Positions 36,391 to 37,751 of a stretch of 37,751 nucleotides of DNA are shown piece by piece. The position numbers and the translations under genes are program-made. The notes beneath the pieces are model-generated. The model was not told the DNA's origin. It did no database searches and saw only the letters and a program-made list of their open reading frames with translations. Where the stretch lies: NCBI GenBank assembly GCA_003427395.1, contig BFEA01000468.1, positions 1,046,199 to 1,083,949 of the forward strand. The letters are read 5' to 3'. How positions within the stretch are numbered: the first letter of the stretch is position 1; each line of letters starts with the position of its first letter. The DNA is from Chara braunii. Its lineage: Eukaryota > Streptophyta > Charophyceae > Charales > Characeae.

Positions 36391-36754
36391 ATGAAGAGGA
36401 AGGGGAGGCAGGTCCCTCAGCAGCATTCCAGGAAGAAGAAGTCTGGAAAATCAGAGATTGACGACGCATCTTCCTCAGATCCCCCATCACCATCTCACCT
36501 CCCGCTTCAACCTCTCTTCCTCGTCACAAACCCCCCCTCTCAACCCCCTACAGTTACCCAACCTTCCCCTGCACTCACCCCAAAAAACCCAAGGCAACGA
36601 CGCAAGCCCAGAACTTGCAGAAATCTGGACTTTCTTATCTTCTTCTTCCTTTTTATCCTCTTCCTTCTCCATCTTTTCACTTTCTTTCTCCTTCTCCACA
36701 GAGCTTCTCAATCTTTTTGTCTCCCCCCCTGAATTCCGACTCATTTGCAAATGA
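36391..36754 (+). CDS. Possible small basic/Pro-rich ORF or exon fragment
   Basis: ATG 36391 opens a 113-codon frame with a Lys/Arg-rich start (MKRKGRQVPQQHSRKKKSGK) and a Pro/Ser-rich middle. An overlapping frame (36458-36754) gives a more varied end (NDASPELAEIWTFL) before a Ser/Phe run. The second half of the DNA is a CTT/TTC-rich tract, so length alone is weak evidence. It lies 35 bp after the decayed ORF and may be a shifted continuation of it. Confidence 0.25.
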
Positions 36755-37018
36755 TGTAATAAGAGTGATTTTGCCTCCTCTGTTTGGTTTTGCTATCATC
36801 GAGTTCCTTTTTTTGATTGACTATTTGAGTATTAATAAGCTTGTTTTCTCGTACAGATCGTTTTTTTCGTTATCATTTGCATGTGCTTGTTTAAGGAACT
36901 AATAATAATTGATTAAATCTGCAAATCGAGGCAGTACCAGATCGGATGGAAGAACCACAAAAAAACTCAACTTATCTACCCATTAATCACGCATAGAGTT
37001 GTTGCCAGTCGACATTTT

Positions 37019-37056
<38 letters not shown>

Positions 37057-37751
37057 GGACAAGATAACGGCGAAAAGGGAGTAGGGCAAAAAAAAAAAGG
37101 GTAGGATATATCTAATATGAATAAGTCACATGCAACTATTAGTTAAAAACTCCAAGAAAGAATAAAGAAGATGAAGGTAGCAGACAATCATGACCTTGTG
37201 TACTATTTACCCCTGTGGGTAAGAAAAGATAAATACGAAACTATATTTATCCCGCTTAATGATCATCGTAGTACGAAATACCGATGTCAAAAAAAAAAAA
37301 AAAAAAAAAGAGGGGGGGAAGAAACGCGCCTGACGCCTTTCAAGAATGAAAGCTTCATTAGGATTTACTGTGAGTATTGCCCGATTGGACTTGGGCATTG
37401 ACTCTTGATTCTACTGTACCGTTCTCAAATGGATGGTTACTTGGTCGCATTGTGCTATCTACTCGGACTTCACTACGATTTTTGTGATTTGCATTTTTGT
37501 GCATCGTTCACATTCATGTTTTTTCGCATATGCAATCAGGACCGAGTAATACTAATATTCAACCCTTGTGTAATGATGTGGTTCAATCAAAGGTTTTCAT
37601 TGAGTTCGTGGTGACCAATCATGCAGCAAAAGTGTTACAAAATAGAATACAAGTATACAATTAAACCTTGCATTTTCAGTTAACTCGAAGGAGGAAGAAG
37701 TAAGACAAGTGTTAGTCAGTCATGATTCCTCTAAAAAAAAAAAAAAAAAAA
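36755..37751. other. AT-rich end of window; no supported gene
   Basis: Long A runs at 37020-37051, 37290-37309 and the terminal 37733-37751. A 70-codon frame at 37405-37614 has no recognisable motif. Confidence 0.5.

Overview
The window reads as nuclear DNA from a large, repeat-rich green-lineage genome. The evidence is U6 snRNA retrocopies with plant-type 3' ends, a fossil plastid insertion (psaA, a Leu tRNA and a group II intron tail), and plant-like short inverted-repeat elements. The very high density of poly(A)/poly(T) runs, GA/CT tracts and foldback elements would suit a streptophyte alga such as Chara, but that assignment is inference. There is one assembly gap (26026-26210).

Only one gene is convincing: a minus-strand single-exon gene at 5020-5865, encoding a membrane-anchored DUF4360-like protein. 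A second possible minus-strand gene ends at 11328, with two exon-like segments flanking a 290-nt intron that contains a long CT tract. Three further stretches are decayed or doubtful coding DNA: 14243-15640 (AAC-repeat rich, frameshifted), 16380-16990 (minus, many stops) and 35325-36356 (plus, one frame broken only by TAG codons). No operon-like or pathway-level organisation is visible.

Layout: 1-4.5 kb is simple repeats, a 111-bp palindromic element, a U6 retrocopy and a 166-bp foldback element. 4.5-6 kb is the DUF4360-like gene. 6-9 kb is a cluster of foldback elements, a tRNA-type SINE and a second U6 retrocopy. 9-14 kb is mostly unannotatable, with G-runs and the possible two-exon gene. 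14-17 kb is decayed coding DNA. 17.5-21.3 kb holds a 374-bp foldback element, an LTR-like repeat and a 68-bp tandem array. 21.5-22.4 kb is the plastid-derived block. 22.5-27.4 kb holds more foldbacks, the third U6 retrocopy and tRNA-type SINE heads. 28-34.7 kb is dominated by simple repeats, poly(A)/poly(T) insertions and small elements. 34.7-37 kb is a decayed ORF region.

The most interesting signals are non-genic. (1) A family of about 160-166 bp foldback elements is flanked by CTG (CNG) triplets, and two copies have intact 'empty' versions of their target next door. (2) Many naked poly(A)/poly(T) tracts are bracketed by 7-15 bp direct repeats, as if a LINE machinery had inserted little more than a tail. 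(3) One U6 retrocopy has a perfect 13-bp target duplication and an internal re-copied segment. I saw no CRISPR array, defence system or other clearly new multi-gene system.
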